64,000 nt of DNA, taken from Rubrivivax sp. Its GTDB lineage: Bacteria > Pseudomonadota > Gammaproteobacteria > Burkholderiales > Burkholderiaceae_C. A program made the translations under genes and the position numbers. Positions 54,177 through 64,000 of this stretch are shown piece after piece. Within the stretch, counting starts at the first letter, position 1; the number at the start of each line of letters is the position of its first letter. The notes beneath the pieces are model-generated. The model worked only from the letters and a program-made list of their open reading frames with translations. It made no database searches and was not told where the DNA came from. The stretch is from NCBI GenBank assembly GCA_027485165.1, contig JAIXRN010000018.1:62001-126000 (forward strand), read 5' to 3'.

Positions 54177-56585
54177 TCAGTTGCGCACGGGCTTGCCGGT
54201 GCTGAGCATGCCCATGATTCGCTCCTGCGACTTGGGGTGCTCCAGCAGGCTGCAGAAGGCCTTGCGCTCCAGCGTCATGATGTATTCCTCGGTCACCAGG
54301 CTGCCGGCATCGACATCGCCGCCGCAGACCGCCGATGCGATCAGCGCGCTGATGTGGAAGTCGTGCGCGCTGATGAAGCCGCCGTCGCGCATGTTGGCCA
54401 ACTGGCCTTTGATGGTGGCAATGGCGCTGCGGCCGGCCACCGGGAACATGGCCTTGGTCGGGGCGCGGTAGCCGCTGTCGGCCATGGCCTTGGCCTGGGC
54501 GATGGCGACGAACAGCAGTTCGTCCTTGTGCGGCACGATCACGTCGCTCCACAGCAGGTAGCCCAGCTTGCGGCTTTCGATCGCGCTGGTGCCCACCTTG
54601 GCCATCGCGGCATGGGTGAAGCCGTCGGTGACGAACTTCATGATGTCGGTGTTGGCCGGGTTTTGAGAGTTCCCGGCGCTGGCCATCTCGGCACCGCGGC
54701 GCGCGATGTAGGCCAGGCCGCCACCGGCCGGCACCAGGCCTACGCCCACTTCCACCAGGCCAACATAGGTCTCCATCGCGGCCACGCGCTTGGCGGCATA
54801 CACCGCCATCTCGCAGCCCCCGCCCAGCGCGATGCCACGCATCGCCGCGACCACGGGCACGCTGGCATAGCGCATGCGCAGGAAGGCGTCCTGCAGCTTT
54901 TTCACCTCAGGCTCGATGCCCTTGGCGCCGGACTTCATGAAGACCGGCATCAGCGCTTCCAGGTTCGCGCCGGCCGAGAACACGTCGTCGGGCGACCAGA
55001 TCACCAAGCCCTTGAACTGCGCTTCAGCAATCTCGATGGCCTTCAGCAGCGCTTCCACCACCAGCGGGCTGATGAGGTGCAGCTTGGCGGTAATGCTGAG
55101 GATGGCGACCTCGCCGTCCAGCGTCCACACCCGGGCTTCGTCGTTCTTGTAGAGCTCGGTACCCGACTGCAGCGGCGCAACGGCACCCGCGCCCACCACG
55201 CTTTCGCGGAAGTGCTGGCGCTGGTAGACCGGCAGGGTGCTGGGTGCCACGAAGCGGGCGTGCGCCGCGCTCCACGAACCTTCGGGCTGGTGCACGCCGC
55301 CATGCGCGGGCACGGCCCCTTCGAACACCCAGTTCGGCAGCGGCGCCGGGCTCAGCGCCTTGCCGGCGGCTATGTCTTCCTTCACCCAGTTCGCCACCGT
55401 CAGCCAGCCCGCGGCCTGCCACAGCTCGAACGGGCCCTGCTGCATGCCGAAGCCCCAGCGCATGGCGAAGTCCACGTCGCGCGCGCTGTCGGCGATATCG
55501 CCCAGGTGCACAGCGGCGTAGTGGAAGGCGTCGCGCAGGATGGCCCACAGGAACTGCGCCTGCGGGTTCTTGCTTTCGCGCAGCAGCTTCAGGCGTTCTG
55601 CAGGCGGCTTCTTCAGCATGCGCGCGACGATTTCGTCGGCCTTGCCGCCCGCCGGCACATAGTCCTGCTTGGCCGGGTCCAGGCGCAGGATGTCCTTGCC
55701 CACCTTTCTGTAGAAGCCCGCACCTGTCTTCTGGCCCAGCGCGCCGGCAGCGATCAGGCCTTGCAGCACGGGCGGGGTGGCGTAACTGGGGAAGAACGGG
55801 TCATCCTGCAGGTTGTCCTGCAGGGTCTTGATGACGTGCGCCATCGTGTCCAGGCCCACCACGTCGGCGGTGCGGAAGGTGCCGCTGCTGGCGCGGCCCA
55901 GTTTCTTGCCCGTCAGGTCGTCGACGACGTCGTACGTCAGACCGTAGGTCTCGGCTTCCTTCATCGTGGCCAGCATGCCGGCGATGCCCACGCGGTTGGC
56001 GATGAAGTTCGGCGTGTCCTTCGCCCGCACCACGCTCTTGCCCAGGGTGGTGGTGACGAAGGCTTCCAGCTCGTCCAGCACACGGCTTTCGGTGGCCGGG
56101 GTGTTAATCAATTCCACGAGCGCCATGTAGCGCGGCGGGTTGAAGAAGTGGATGCCGCAGAAGCGCGGCTGAATGCTGGCCGGCAGCACTTCGCTCAGCT
56201 TCGTGATCGACAGGCCGGACGTATTGCTGGCCACGATGGCGTGCGGGGCCAGGGCCGGGGCGATCTTCTCGTAGAGGGCCAGCTTCCAGTCCATGCGCTC
56301 GGCGATCGCTTCGATCACCAGGTCGCATTCGCCCAGCAGGGCCAGGTGCTCTTCGTAGTTGGCGGCCTGGATCAGCGCCGCGTCTTCCGGCACGCCCAGC
56401 GGGGCGGGCTTGAGCTTCTTCAGGCCGTCGATGGCCTTGGTGACGATACCGTTCTTGGGGCCTTCTTTGGCCGGCAAGTCGAACAGGACGACTGGCACCT
56501 TGACGTTCACCAGATGGGCCGCGATCTGCGCGCCCATCACGCCGGCGCCGAGCACGGCGACCTTGCGGACTTGGAATCGGTTCAT
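54177..56585 (-). CDS. 3-hydroxyacyl-CoA dehydrogenase/enoyl-CoA hydratase multifunctional protein
   Basis: The 802-residue protein has the NAD-binding HAD domain first (VAVLGAGVMGAQIAAHL, catalytic His in GIHFFNPPRYMALVELI, DTPNFIANRVG) and a crotonase-fold ECH domain second (MRGIALGGGCEMAVYAAKRV with Glu, then EVGVGLVPAGGG). This is the reverse order of E. coli FadB and resembles the FadN/FadB2x type. ATG 56585 with an upstream GGAGAAG is chosen; a longer frame would run through the DUF2147 gene. It converts enoyl-CoA to 3-ketoacyl-CoA. Confidence 0.94.
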   Translation of the reverse strand: MNRFQVRKVAVLGAGVMGAQIAAHLVNVKVPVVLFDLPAKEGPKNGIVTKAIDGLKKLKPAPLGVPEDAALIQAANYEEHLALLGECDLVIEAIAERMDWKLALYEKIAPALAPHAIVASNTSGLSITKLSEVLPASIQPRFCGIHFFNPPRYMALVELINTPATESRVLDELEAFVTTTLGKSVVRAKDTPNFIANRVGIAGMLATMKEAETYGLTYDVVDDLTGKKLGRASSGTFRTADVVGLDTMAHVIKTLQDNLQDDPFFPSYATPPVLQGLIAAGALGQKTGAGFYRKVGKDILRLDPAKQDYVPAGGKADEIVARMLKKPPAERLKLLRESKNPQAQFLWAILRDAFHYAAVHLGDIADSARDVDFAMRWGFGMQQGPFELWQAAGWLTVANWVKEDIAAGKALSPAPLPNWVFEGAVPAHGGVHQPEGSWSAAHARFVAPSTLPVYQRQHFRESVVGAGAVAPLQSGTELYKNDEARVWTLDGEVAILSITAKLHLISPLVVEALLKAIEIAEAQFKGLVIWSPDDVFSAGANLEALMPVFMKSGAKGIEPEVKKLQDAFLRMRYASVPVVAAMRGIALGGGCEMAVYAAKRVAAMETYVGLVEVGVGLVPAGGGLAYIARRGAEMASAGNSQNPANTDIMKFVTDGFTHAAMAKVGTSAIESRKLGYLLWSDVIVPHKDELLFVAIAQAKAMADSGYRAPTKAMFPVAGRSAIATIKGQLANMRDGGFISAHDFHISALIASAVCGGDVDAGSLVTEEYIMTLERKAFCSLLEHPKSQERIMGMLSTGKPVRN

Positions 56586-56602
56586 GGCTTCTCCTTGGCG
56601 CG

Positions 56603-57040
56603 TCACTCGACGCGGATCCAGGTTTGGGTGCGGCCGAGCATGGGCATGCCGACGTAGCCGCGCACTTCCAGCTTCTTGCCGCCTTCGATGGGTTGCAGGC
56701 GCACCTTGTAGATCTTGCCTTCGGCAGCGTCCAGGATGGTGCCGCCGTCCCAGGTGTTGTCGTCGCCCTTCTTCACGCCACGCAGCACTTCCAGGCCGAT
56801 CATCGGCTTGTCCTTGCGGTCGTCGCTGCACTTGTCGCACACACCGTCCTGCTTGGCGTCAGCCGCCAGCAGCTTTTCGAGCTTGCCGCTGAGCACGCCG
56901 CCGCTTTCCGTGATGCGCAGCTGCGAGCGTTCGGTCTTGGTCTTGTCGTCGATGGTCTTCCACACACCCACGGGCGTGGCCTGGGCCAGGGCGATGGCTG
57001 GGGCGGCGGCCAGCAGCAGGGCGGCGAGCAGTGGCTTCAT
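56603..57040 (-). CDS. DUF2147 secreted protein
   Basis: The 145-residue product has a signal peptide (KPLLAALLLAAAPAIALAQA) and the DUF2147 domain: GVWKTIDDKTKTERSQLRI, LEKLLAADAKQDGVCDKC, KPMIGLEVLRGVK and GKIYKVRLQPIEGGKKLEV. It is a small periplasmic or outer-membrane beta-barrel-like protein of unknown function. It is embedded between acyl-CoA dehydrogenase and HAD-ECH genes, so it may assist fatty-acid uptake or envelope change; this is inference. Confidence 0.9.
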   Translation of the reverse strand: MKPLLAALLLAAAPAIALAQATPVGVWKTIDDKTKTERSQLRITESGGVLSGKLEKLLAADAKQDGVCDKCSDDRKDKPMIGLEVLRGVKKGDDNTWDGGTILDAAEGKIYKVRLQPIEGGKKLEVRGYVGMPMLGRTQTWIRVE

Positions 57041-57077
57041 GGTCTTGTCTCCGTTGTGGTCGGGTCAGGGCAGCGCG

Positions 57078-58892
<1,815 letters not shown>

Positions 58893-58895
58893 GGC

Positions 58896-59609
58896 TTACT
58901 CCAAACGGCGGGTGGGAACGGAAACAAGGCTGGGCCCGCGGCGGGCGGCGCCAGGGGCAGATCGGTAATGGGCCAGAACGCGGTCGAAGCCGGTGCGGGC
59001 GCGGTCCAGCACGCCGGGGTGGCGGAGGAAGCGCGCGTCGTGGTGCAGGGCCAGGATGAGGCCGTGGATTTCAAACAGCATCTGGGCCGCGTCGGTGTCG
59101 GCGCGCAGCTGGCCTTCGGCCATGGCGATGCGGATGGCGCGTTCCAGTGCGGCATGCCAGGCGCGCACCATTTCGGCCAGGGCGTCGCGCACGGGGCCAG
59201 GGCGGTCGTCGAATTCGACGGCGCCGCTGATGTAGATGCAGCCGCTGTCCAGTTCCACCGACACGCGCCGCACCCAGTTTTCGAACAGTGCCTGCAGCCG
59301 CGGCAGCCCGCGCGGCTGGGCGATGGCGGGGAAAAACACTTCTTCCTCGAAACGCGTGTGGTATTCGCGGATGACCGAAATCTGCAGCTCTTCGCGCGAG
59401 CCGAAGTGGGCGAAGACACCGCTCTTCGACATCTGCATCAGTTCCGCCAGCGCGCCGATGGACAGCCCTTCCAGCCCCATGTGCGAAGCCAGGCCCAGCG
59501 CGGCTTCCAGGATGGCGGCGCGGGTCTGCTGGCCCTTGTGCAGGGGGCGCGCCAAGGGGCGGGGGGCTTCGGGGGGTGGCAGGGCGGACACGAGGCGGCT
59601 GGATGACAA
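58896..59609 (-). CDS. TetR-family regulator of the beta-oxidation operon
   Basis: The 237-residue product has the N-terminal HTH (RAAILEAALGLASHMGLEGL, then MSKSGVFAHFGSREELQISV) and an alpha-helical ligand domain. A stop lies just upstream in frame; the only starts before the HTH are a TTG at 59609 and a GTG at 59591, and the N-terminal 25 residues are Pro-rich. TTG is listed but GTG is equally possible. The palindrome 59614-59625 is directly upstream. Acyl-CoA ligands are likely by analogy with FadR/PsrA-type TetR proteins. Confidence 0.88.
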   Translation of the reverse strand: MSSSRLVSALPPPEAPRPLARPLHKGQQTRAAILEAALGLASHMGLEGLSIGALAELMQMSKSGVFAHFGSREELQISVIREYHTRFEEEVFFPAIAQPRGLPRLQALFENWVRRVSVELDSGCIYISGAVEFDDRPGPVRDALAEMVRAWHAALERAIRIAMAEGQLRADTDAAQMLFEIHGLILALHHDARFLRHPGVLDRARTGFDRVLAHYRSAPGAARRGPSLVSVPTRRLE

Positions 59610-59613
59610 AATC

Positions 59614-59625
59614 GAACGGTCGTTC
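59614..59625. promoter_or_regulatory. Candidate TetR operator
   Basis: GAACG-GT-CGTTC is a perfect 5-bp inverted repeat with a 2-bp spacer, lying 4 nt upstream of the TetR gene start. Autoregulation and control of the downstream acyl-CoA genes would follow if the regulator binds here. Confidence 0.55.
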
Positions 59626-59739
59626 TATTTTGCAGACTTCGCCGCAAACGGGCGATGACAAAGCCGTGTTTTTTTAGGGTGCGGCCCTTAGAAAGCCAGT
59701 GTTTCAAGCCCGTCACGCGAATCGGCTACTCTTCGTGCC

Positions 59740-60297
59740 ATGGACGTCCTGCAGCTCGACATTTCGGGCCGCCCCCAGGCGTGGATCTCGCCACGCGAAG
59801 CGGCCGTGCTTTATGCCAGCGACAGCATCGCCTGGACGCTGGGCGACGCCTTCCAGGTGATGCGTGGCGGTACGCAGCGCAGCACGGGGCTGCAGAGCCG
59901 CATCGAAGTCCACCCCATCGTGGCGGTGCGCGGGGCCATCCCATCACGCGCCTGGCGACAGGCGCCGACGCTGGCCAACCCGAAGCTGTTTGCCCGCGAC
60001 CGTGGCATCTGCGCCTACTGCGGCGGGCACTTCCACTTCGACGACCTGACGCGCGAACACATCGTGCCGGTGTCCCGCGGCGGGGAAGACAGCTGGATGA
60101 ACTGCATCACGGCGTGCCGTGCCTGCAACGGGCAGAAGGGCAACCGGCTGCCCGAAGAGGCGCGCATGAGCCTGCTGTACCTGCCCTACGTGCCCAGCCT
60201 GCACGAGGACATGATCCTGCGTGGCCGGCGCATCCTGGCCGACCAGATGGACTTCCTGCTGGCCAGCGTGCCCCGCAGTTCACGACTGCACGGCTAG
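59740..60297 (+). CDS. HNH-type endonuclease-domain protein
   Basis: The 185-residue product has an HNH zinc-finger nuclease motif at about residues 85-135: RDRGICAYCGGHFHFDDLTR (CxxC), EHIVPVSRGGEDSWMNC (His, catalytic) and ACRACNGQKGNRL (CxxC and Asn). This form is common as a solitary chromosomal gene in beta/gammaproteobacteria. Role unknown; possible DNA repair. It is divergent from the TetR gene. Confidence 0.88.
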   Translation: MDVLQLDISGRPQAWISPREAAVLYASDSIAWTLGDAFQVMRGGTQRSTGLQSRIEVHPIVAVRGAIPSRAWRQAPTLANPKLFARDRGICAYCGGHFHFDDLTREHIVPVSRGGEDSWMNCITACRACNGQKGNRLPEEARMSLLYLPYVPSLHEDMILRGRRILADQMDFLLASVPRSSRLHG

Positions 60298-60409
60298 GCC
60301 CGCGGGCCTTTGCGGTTTTTTACAAGTGGCCCGGTCGGCGCCCGGCCACCCTGAGGCGTTGAGCGGGGGCTGGATTGAACTTTTCATGTCCTGGACCGCA
60401 CTCAACACC

Positions 60410-60913
60410 ATGAACACACACTATCTGCGCCCCGTCGCTGCCCTGGCCCTGGCCGGCCTGCTGACCGCCTGCAGCACCACCAGCCCGGATGTCGTCAGCC
60501 GCAACGACGCCCAGCGCATGTCCACCGTCGTCGACGCCACCGTGTTGTCGTCGCGCCCGGTGGTGGTCGAAGGCTCGCAAAGCGGCATCGGCGGCACGGC
60601 TGGCGCCGTGGTGGGGGGCGTGGCCGGCAGTTCTGTCGGCGGCCGCCGCGAAGCGGTGGCAGTGGGCGTGATCGGTGCGGTCGCTGGCGCCGTGATCGGC
60701 AATGCCATCGAACGCAACGCTACGCGCGAAGACGCGGTCGAGATCATGCTGCAGCTCAAGGGCGGCGAACGCCGTGCCGTGGTGCAGGCCAAGGGCAACG
60801 AACAATTCGTGCCCGGCGAACCGGTGATCCTGGTCACCACGGGCGGCAAGGTGCGCGTGGTCAAGGCGCCGCAAGGCAGCCAGCAGGTCGCGCCGCAGCC
60901 GCCGCGGTCCTGA
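60410..60913 (+). CDS. Glycine-zipper 2TM-domain lipoprotein (SlyB/PcpY-like)
   Basis: The 167-residue product has a lipoprotein signal with lipobox LTAC and a central glycine-zipper pair (GGTAGAVVGGVAGSSVGG and VGVIGAVAGAVIGNAI, residues 55-100), typical of outer-membrane SlyB/PcpY lipoproteins. The C-terminal 60 residues bear a short beta-rich domain. ATG 60410 is chosen because it leaves a 20-residue signal. Function is uncertain; relatives respond to envelope stress. Confidence 0.88.
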   Translation: MNTHYLRPVAALALAGLLTACSTTSPDVVSRNDAQRMSTVVDATVLSSRPVVVEGSQSGIGGTAGAVVGGVAGSSVGGRREAVAVGVIGAVAGAVIGNAIERNATREDAVEIMLQLKGGERRAVVQAKGNEQFVPGEPVILVTTGGKVRVVKAPQGSQQVAPQPPRS

Positions 60914-60937
60914 CCCGCGCGGGCCAGGGGCGGCGCC

Positions 60938-61279
60938 CTAGCCGCCCGCCCGTTTCACGCGCAGGCCGGCCTCGGTCAACAGCGCCAGCACACGGTCGGC
61001 ATGGTCGCCCTGCACTTCCAGCTGGCCGTCTTTTACGGTGCCGCCGGCACCACAGGCCGTGCGCAGGCGCTTGCCCCAGGCGGCCAGTCCGGCCGCGTCG
61101 CCGGGCAGGCCGCGCACCACCGTCACCAGCTTGCCGCCCCGGCCCTGCTTTTCACGGCTGACGCGCACGATGCCGTCGCCTGCCGGCGGCGGCGCGGGCG
61201 CGCGGCAGCGGCAAGCCGCCACGGGCTGGCGGCAGGCCGGGCAGATGCGGCCGCTGTCGGTGGAATAGACCAGGCTCAT
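60938..61279 (-). CDS. YciH/SUI1-family translation factor
   Basis: The 113-residue product has an N-terminal Cys pair region (ICPACRQPVAACRCR), a short Pro-rich link and a SUI1/eIF1-like domain: GGKLVTVVRGLPGDAAGLAA, LRTACGAGGTVKDGQLEVQG. Relatives (YciH) bind near the ribosomal P site and affect start codon choice. ATG 61279 gives the usual length. It is convergent with the glycine-zipper gene and lies downstream of hmgA. Confidence 0.9.
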   Translation of the reverse strand: MSLVYSTDSGRICPACRQPVAACRCRAPAPPPAGDGIVRVSREKQGRGGKLVTVVRGLPGDAAGLAAWGKRLRTACGAGGTVKDGQLEVQGDHADRVLALLTEAGLRVKRAGG

Positions 61280-61331
61280 GGCGGGCAGAACGTGTCGCGC
61301 AGCGGCTGGTGGGTCGGGCTGGCCACGGGCA

Positions 61332-62624
61332 TCAGCCGGGGCTGAACCGGTCGGGCAGGCCTGCCCAACAGGCCGCATAGCCGGTGTCCAGCGCACCACC
61401 CCGCAGCGCGAAGTCCGTGGGCAGGAAGCGCCAGCGGCTTTCGAACATGAAGGCCAGGGTGTGGTCCAGCTTGTGCGGCGCCAGGTCGGCCTGGCTGGCC
61501 TTGTCGAAGGCCTGGGCGTCCGGGCCATGCGGCACCATGGCGTTGTGCAAGCTCATGCCGCCGGGGCGGAAGCCTTCGGGCTTGGCGTCGTACTGGCCCT
61601 TCACCAGGCCCATGAATTCACTCATGACGTTGCGGTGGTACCAGGGCGGGCGGAAGGTGTCTTCCATCACCAGCCAGCGCGGCGGGAAGATGACGAAGTC
61701 GCAATTCGCGGTGCCGGGTGTGTCGGTGGGGCTGGTCAGCACGGTGAAGATGCTGGGGTCGGGGTGGTCGAAGCTGATCGAGCCGATGACCATGAAGTGC
61801 GCGGTGTCGTACTTCAGCGGCGCCAGGTTACCGTGCCAGGCCACCACGTCGAAGGGCGTGCGCGGCTGTTGCGTCTGCCACAGGCGGCCGCCGGTACGGC
61901 GGATGATCTGGTAGGGCTGGTCCTGCCGGTCTTCGAAGGCCGCCACGGGCGCCAGGAAGTCGCGCGGGTTCGCCAGGCCGTTGCTGCCGATCGGCCCCAG
62001 TTCGGGCAGGCGGAAGGCCGCGCCGTGGTTTTCGCACGCGTACACGCGGGACGGGCCGGCCACCTTCACGCTGAAGGCGATGCCGCGCGGCAGCAGCAGC
62101 ACTTCGCCGGGTGTCACGTCCAGCACACCGAATTCGGTCACTACCGTCAAGTCGCCCTGCTGCGGCACCAGCAGCATCTCGCCGTCGGTGTTGACCAGGG
62201 CGCGCCCGTCCATCGAACGGTTGAATACCGCCAGGTGGGCGGCCATGCCGGTCTGGGCGTCAGGGTCGCCGTTGACGACGATGGTGCGCAGGCCATCGAC
62301 GAAGTCCAGCGGCTGGTCAGGGATGTCGACCGGGTGCCAGCGCAGCGGGTCGGGCGGCGCGTGTTCGCCGGCGGCGGCACCGCTCTTCCACAAGGGCTGT
62401 GCGTAGGGCTGGTAGGCGCCCGTCACCACCGACGGCTGGCGCCGATAGACCCAGCTGCGCTGGTTGGCATGCCGCGGGGCGGTGAAGGCGCTGCCGGAGA
62501 TCAGTTCGGCATACAGGCCGTGCGGCGCCTGCTGCGGGCTGTTGCGCCCCTGCGGCAGGGCACCCGCACGGGCTTCGGTGACAAACTGGTTGCCGAAACC
62601 GGCAAGGTAGGCGCGTGCGGGCAT
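61332..62624 (-). CDS. hmgA: Homogentisate 1,2-dioxygenase
   Basis: HmgA opens the ring of homogentisate to maleylacetoacetate using Fe(II). The 430-residue product starts GFGNQFVTEARAGALPQGRN, and has the iron-ligand region PPWYHRNVMSEFMGL (His, Glu) and MVPHGPDAQAFDKA (His). The catalytic His lies in SRVYACENHGAAFRLPE or thereabouts. It follows the DUF2783 and FAD monooxygenase genes on the same strand with a 126-nt gap, so it may have its own promoter as well. hmgB and hmgC are not in this window. Confidence 0.96.
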   Translation of the reverse strand: MPARAYLAGFGNQFVTEARAGALPQGRNSPQQAPHGLYAELISGSAFTAPRHANQRSWVYRRQPSVVTGAYQPYAQPLWKSGAAAGEHAPPDPLRWHPVDIPDQPLDFVDGLRTIVVNGDPDAQTGMAAHLAVFNRSMDGRALVNTDGEMLLVPQQGDLTVVTEFGVLDVTPGEVLLLPRGIAFSVKVAGPSRVYACENHGAAFRLPELGPIGSNGLANPRDFLAPVAAFEDRQDQPYQIIRRTGGRLWQTQQPRTPFDVVAWHGNLAPLKYDTAHFMVIGSISFDHPDPSIFTVLTSPTDTPGTANCDFVIFPPRWLVMEDTFRPPWYHRNVMSEFMGLVKGQYDAKPEGFRPGGMSLHNAMVPHGPDAQAFDKASQADLAPHKLDHTLAFMFESRWRFLPTDFALRGGALDTGYAACWAGLPDRFSPG

Positions 62625-62750
62625 GGCTGAAGGTCCTGGGGCGGCGTCAAAAGGCCAGGGCGTGATGCTGCCACGGGCCGAAACCAGGGCCGCACAGCGT
62701 CCCTGGCGCCCTTTGCGCCCTGCCAGCGCTGAGCTAGCGGCGAGCCTGGC

Positions 62751-62945
62751 TCAAGGCCCGCTGTCGCGCGCTGCCGCCAGCGCCTGGCGCAGCACGTCCA
62801 GGTCGCCCACTTGGTTGGCCAGCAGCAGCACCAGGCGCGCGTTCAGGGCCTGGCTCTGCTCGGGGCTCAGGCCGTTGTGGGCGTCGATCAGCGCTTCGTA
62901 GAACGCGTCGGCGTCAGCGATGTTCGGTTCGGTGTTCAAAGGCAT
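62751..62945 (-). CDS. DUF2783 small protein
   Basis: The 64-residue product (IADADAFYEALIDAHNGLSP, then LLLANQVGDLDVLRQALAAA) matches DUF2783, a family found beside FAD aromatic hydroxylase genes. Its ATG at 62945 is 2 nt from the monooxygenase stop. A subunit or coupling role for the hydroxylase is inferred from size and pairing; 3-hydroxyphenylacetate hydroxylase of Pseudomonas is reported to use such a small partner (MhaB). Confidence 0.85.
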   Translation of the reverse strand: MPLNTEPNIADADAFYEALIDAHNGLSPEQSQALNARLVLLLANQVGDLDVLRQALAAARDSGP

Positions 62946-62947
62946 GT

Positions 62948-64000
62948 TCAAGCGTTTTGGTCGTCTGGCTCAGGCCAGCCCAGGGCGCGGCGCAGCGCCG
63001 CCGCGATGTTGGCGGGCGCGGGCTGGCGCCAGCGGGCGCAGACATGCTGATCTGGCCGCAGCAGTACCACGGTGCCGGGCCTTGCGTCGTAACGCTGCGC
63101 CGCCAGGCCGGTGGCCGGCAGGTGCAGCTGCCGCACCGGCACCAGGCCTTCGGCACCGGCCGCCACGGCTGCGGCGGCGGCGGCGCTGTCATCATCGAAA
63201 ACCAGGGCCGTGAAGCCGGCACCCGCCGTCTGGCGCAGCAGCCAACGGCCGTCGCCCAGCGGGGCGTCCACGGCCGGCGCCCCCGGGGCCATGGCGCCTG
63301 CGAAGTCATCGCGGTCGGGCGTGTTCAGCGGCGACGCGTGCAGCCGCGTCGGCACCGACAGCCGCCCGCTGTTGACCAACCTGCGCGCGAAGGCGTGATG
63401 GCGCGCCAGCGCCAGCGTGGCGTCGCGGAACAGCTGCGAAACGGCGCTTTTGGGCGTGATGAAGTCGGTGGCGCGGGTGGAAGCCAGGATGTTCTCGTCG
63501 GCCGCCGCTTCGCGTTCGCTGCCATAGCTGTCCAGCAGGGCCGGGTGCGCGATGCCACGCAGTACCAAGTCCAGTTTCCAGGCCAGGTTGTCGGCGTCCT
63601 GCACGCCGGAATTCGCGCCGCGCGCGCCGAAGGGCGACACGCCATGCGCCGCGTCGCCCGCGAACAGCACGCGCCCGTGCACAAAGCGCGGCATGCGCTG
63701 GCAGGCGAAGGTGTAGACGCTGGCCCATTCAATCTGGAATGGCAGCTCGCGGCCCAGAGCCGCGCGCATCATCGCGGCCACGCGCGGGCGGATGCGTTCG
63801 GGCTTCTTTTCCTCTTCGGGGTCGGCGCCCCAGCCCAGCTGGAAGTCGATGCGCCAGACGTTGTCGGGCTGGCGGTGCAACAGCACGCTGGTGGACTGGC
63901 CGCCTTCGGCACTGCCAGCGCGGGCTTCAGGCGGGCGGTGGAACGGCGGGTCGAACCAGAACCAGCGCTCGGCCGGCAGGCTGGCGGCCATCGTCACGTC
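62948..64000 (-). CDS. FAD-dependent aromatic monooxygenase (5' end outside window)
   Basis: The visible 351 codons cover the middle and end of a group A flavin monooxygenase, which continues past 64000. The GD motif GRVLFAGDAAHGVSPFGARG, followed by ANSGVQDADNLAWKLDLVL, binds FAD, and the C-terminal thioredoxin-like domain ends PDQHVCARWR. Being directly upstream of a DUF2783 gene and hmgA, it likely makes homogentisate from a monohydroxyphenylacetate (MhaA-like, 3-hydroxyphenylacetate 6-hydroxylase), but the visible part cannot define the substrate. Confidence 0.87.
   Translation of the reverse strand, partial: DVTMAASLPAERWFWFDPPFHRPPEARAGSAEGGQSTSVLLHRQPDNVWRIDFQLGWGADPEEEKKPERIRPRVAAMMRAALGRELPFQIEWASVYTFACQRMPRFVHGRVLFAGDAAHGVSPFGARGANSGVQDADNLAWKLDLVLRGIAHPALLDSYGSEREAAADENILASTRATDFITPKSAVSQLFRDATLALARHHAFARRLVNSGRLSVPTRLHASPLNTPDRDDFAGAMAPGAPAVDAPLGDGRWLLRQTAGAGFTALVFDDDSAAAAAAVAAGAEGLVPVRQLHLPATGLAAQRYDARPGTVVLLRPDQHVCARWRQPAPANIAAALRRALGWPEPDDQNA

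Noticed and set aside
52581..56657. A very long open frame on the plus strand opposite the beta-oxidation genes
   Set aside because: It is antisense to clear thiolase and HAD-ECH genes, has a low-complexity His/Gln/Arg/Gly-rich composition, and is expected from third-position GC bias.

Overview
The window is gene-dense, very GC-rich chromosomal DNA of a betaproteobacterium. I place it in the order Burkholderiales, probably a Rubrivivax/Ideonella/Leptothrix-like lineage. The grounds are the EarP plus Arg32-type EF-P pair, the uvrC-pgsA neighbourhood, a PEP-CTERM protein, class 2 PyrD, and the style of the metabolic genes. This is inference from gene content, not from a marker-gene comparison. 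I see no insertion sequence, prophage, plasmid gene or CRISPR array; it looks like core chromosome with a few accessory metabolic clusters.

Layout. 1-4 kb (minus): uvrC, a TonB-like lipoprotein, pgsA and an EamA permease, tightly packed with overlaps. 3.9-9.1 kb (plus): earP-efp with a clear terminator, a DUF3445 haem N-demethylase-like gene, and an mnmC whose methyltransferase half looks degenerate. 9-16 kb: convergent and divergent housekeeping genes (rpiA, pyrD, AEC permease, sppA, ribE, an ArsC/Spx-like protein, a lipoprotein). 15.9-19.4 kb: a large hybrid histidine kinase and a PEP-CTERM protein. 19.5-19.9 kb: two tRNA-Lys genes (anticodons TTT and CTT) with a terminator. 20-25 kb (minus): tolB-pal-cpoB followed by a YeeE/YedE sulfur permease and tcdA. 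24.9-36.3 kb: msbA-like exporter, AhpD-like protein, htpX, a NYN-domain protein, pyrC, a large secreted subtilase, and a divergent ornithine-cyclodeaminase-family/FAD-oxidoreductase pair whose start codons overlap.

36.4-40.6 kb (minus): a LysR regulator and a glutamate/aspartate-type ABC importer gltIJKL, with a perfect T-N11-A dyad between them. 40.7-43 kb: an Atm1-type exporter and a YciA-type thioesterase. 43-50.8 kb: a branched-chain-type ABC importer (livKHMG and livF) under a divergent AraC regulator. Here livF runs without a stop codon into an aldehyde dehydrogenase, giving a 742-codon frame; this is the most unusual gene structure in the window. A roughly 0.48-kb gene-free stretch with three dyads separates livG from livF.

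50.8-59.6 kb (minus): a fatty-acid beta-oxidation operon: TetR regulator with an adjacent palindrome, acyl-CoA dehydrogenase, DUF2147 protein, HAD-ECH multifunctional enzyme, thiolase, enoyl-CoA hydratase, then an SGNH hydrolase and gloA. 59.7-61.3 kb: HNH protein, glycine-zipper lipoprotein, YciH/SUI1 factor. 61.3-64 kb (minus): an FAD monooxygenase cut by the window edge, a 64-residue DUF2783 protein and hmgA. These are together consistent with hydroxylation of an aromatic acid to homogentisate followed by ring cleavage.

The window mixes start types. Many operon genes have a good Shine-Dalgarno (GGAGA 5-9 nt before ATG), while several first genes (earP, rpiA, pyrD, araC-type regulator, msbA) have a -10-like hexamer only 6-9 nt before the start codon, suggesting leaderless mRNAs.
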